From the NCBI GenBank assembly GCA_900550865.1, contig URTM01000047.1, positions 1 to 6,199 of the forward strand: a stretch of 6,199 nt of DNA. Direction: 5' to 3'. Each line of letters starts with the position of its first letter. Position 1 is the first letter of the stretch. Of this stretch, positions 6,000-6,199 are shown piece by piece. The notes beneath the pieces are model-generated. The model saw only the letters and a list, made by a program, of their open reading frames with translations, was not told where the DNA came from and ran no database searches. Position numbers and translations under genes: made by a program. Source of the DNA: an uncultured Dorea sp. GTDB taxonomy: Bacteria; Bacillota; Clostridia; Lachnospirales; Lachnospiraceae.

Positions 6000-6199
6000 T
6001 TAAGAATTTTCTTTTTCCGGGTGTTCCAGCTCATCAATAGCCAGGCGGAAACCGTTCTGTGCAGCTTTCATGCGCCAGAAATCCGCTTTTTCAACGTCTT
6101 TTTCTACCCCTTCACCATAGCGGTAGAGGACAGAAAGGTTATACTGGGCTGCCGGAATATTGCCGTTTGCGGCTTTTTCAAAAAGCTGAAAGGCTTTTG
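6000..6199 (-). CDS. Sel1-repeat (TPR-like) protein, C-terminal fragment; 5' end outside window
   Basis: Reading the minus strand from the right edge gives 65 residues ending ELEHPEKENS, with the stop at 6000-6002. The fragment contains one complete Sel1-like repeat of about 36 residues, from IPAAQYNLSVLYRYGEG to RMKAAQNG. It carries the usual alanine, glycine, leucine and tyrosine spacing (AQYNL, LY..GEGV..D..KA..W..KAA..G). The residues before it (KAFQLFEKAANGN) are the end of a preceding repeat. Such solenoids mediate protein-protein contacts; no enzymatic role can be read from this piece. It converges on the aldolase gene and shares the terminator hairpin. Number of repeats, possible signal peptide and full length are unseen. 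Confidence 0.82.
   Translation of the reverse strand, partial: KAFQLFEKAANGNIPAAQYNLSVLYRYGEGVEKDVEKADFWRMKAAQNGFRLAIDELEHPEKENS

Overview
The window looks like chromosome of a low-GC anaerobic Firmicute, most likely a gut Lachnospiraceae-type Clostridium relative. The grounds are the paired pyruvate formate-lyase genes, strong AGGAGG-type ribosome binding sites, A/T-rich intergenic DNA with sigma-A-like promoters, and proteins that read like clostridial and Bacillus family members. The species cannot be fixed from the sequence alone.

Layout. Bases 1-1001 hold the C-terminal part of pyruvate formate-lyase (pflB); its 5' end lies outside the window. A 168-nt gap with two predicted RNA hairpin structures follows. 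Next comes pflA (1170-1910), the radical-SAM enzyme that installs the glycyl radical on PflB, and the pair ends at a clear intrinsic terminator (1911-1954). A new transcription unit starts from a near-consensus promoter (2109-2137): leuB (2177-3262), ilvD (3354-5042) and, 11 nt later, a DapA/NanA-family class I aldolase (5054-5950). A hairpin at 5954-5993 separates this unit from a convergent minus-strand gene entering from the right edge (6000-6199), the C-terminus of a Sel1-repeat protein.

Function. PflB and PflA convert pyruvate plus CoA to acetyl-CoA plus formate in anaerobic fermentation. LeuB and IlvD belong to leucine and to valine/isoleucine/leucine synthesis. The aldolase does not belong to that pathway. 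Its active-site pattern looks more like a 2-keto-3-deoxy-sugar-acid aldolase than a true dihydrodipicolinate synthase.

Main point of interest. Codon choice changes sharply inside ilvD, near base 4815. Before it, GTG is almost unused for valine (1 of 41 by my count) and ATC dominates isoleucine. After it, and through the aldolase gene, GTG (15 of 21 in the aldolase) and ATT dominate. The break sits just after the most conserved block of the IlvD family. This fits recombination between two ilvD-like genes, or an assembly join. Otherwise the window is ordinary central metabolism, and I see no mobile element, CRISPR array, tRNA or rRNA, and no clear novel defence or biosynthetic system.
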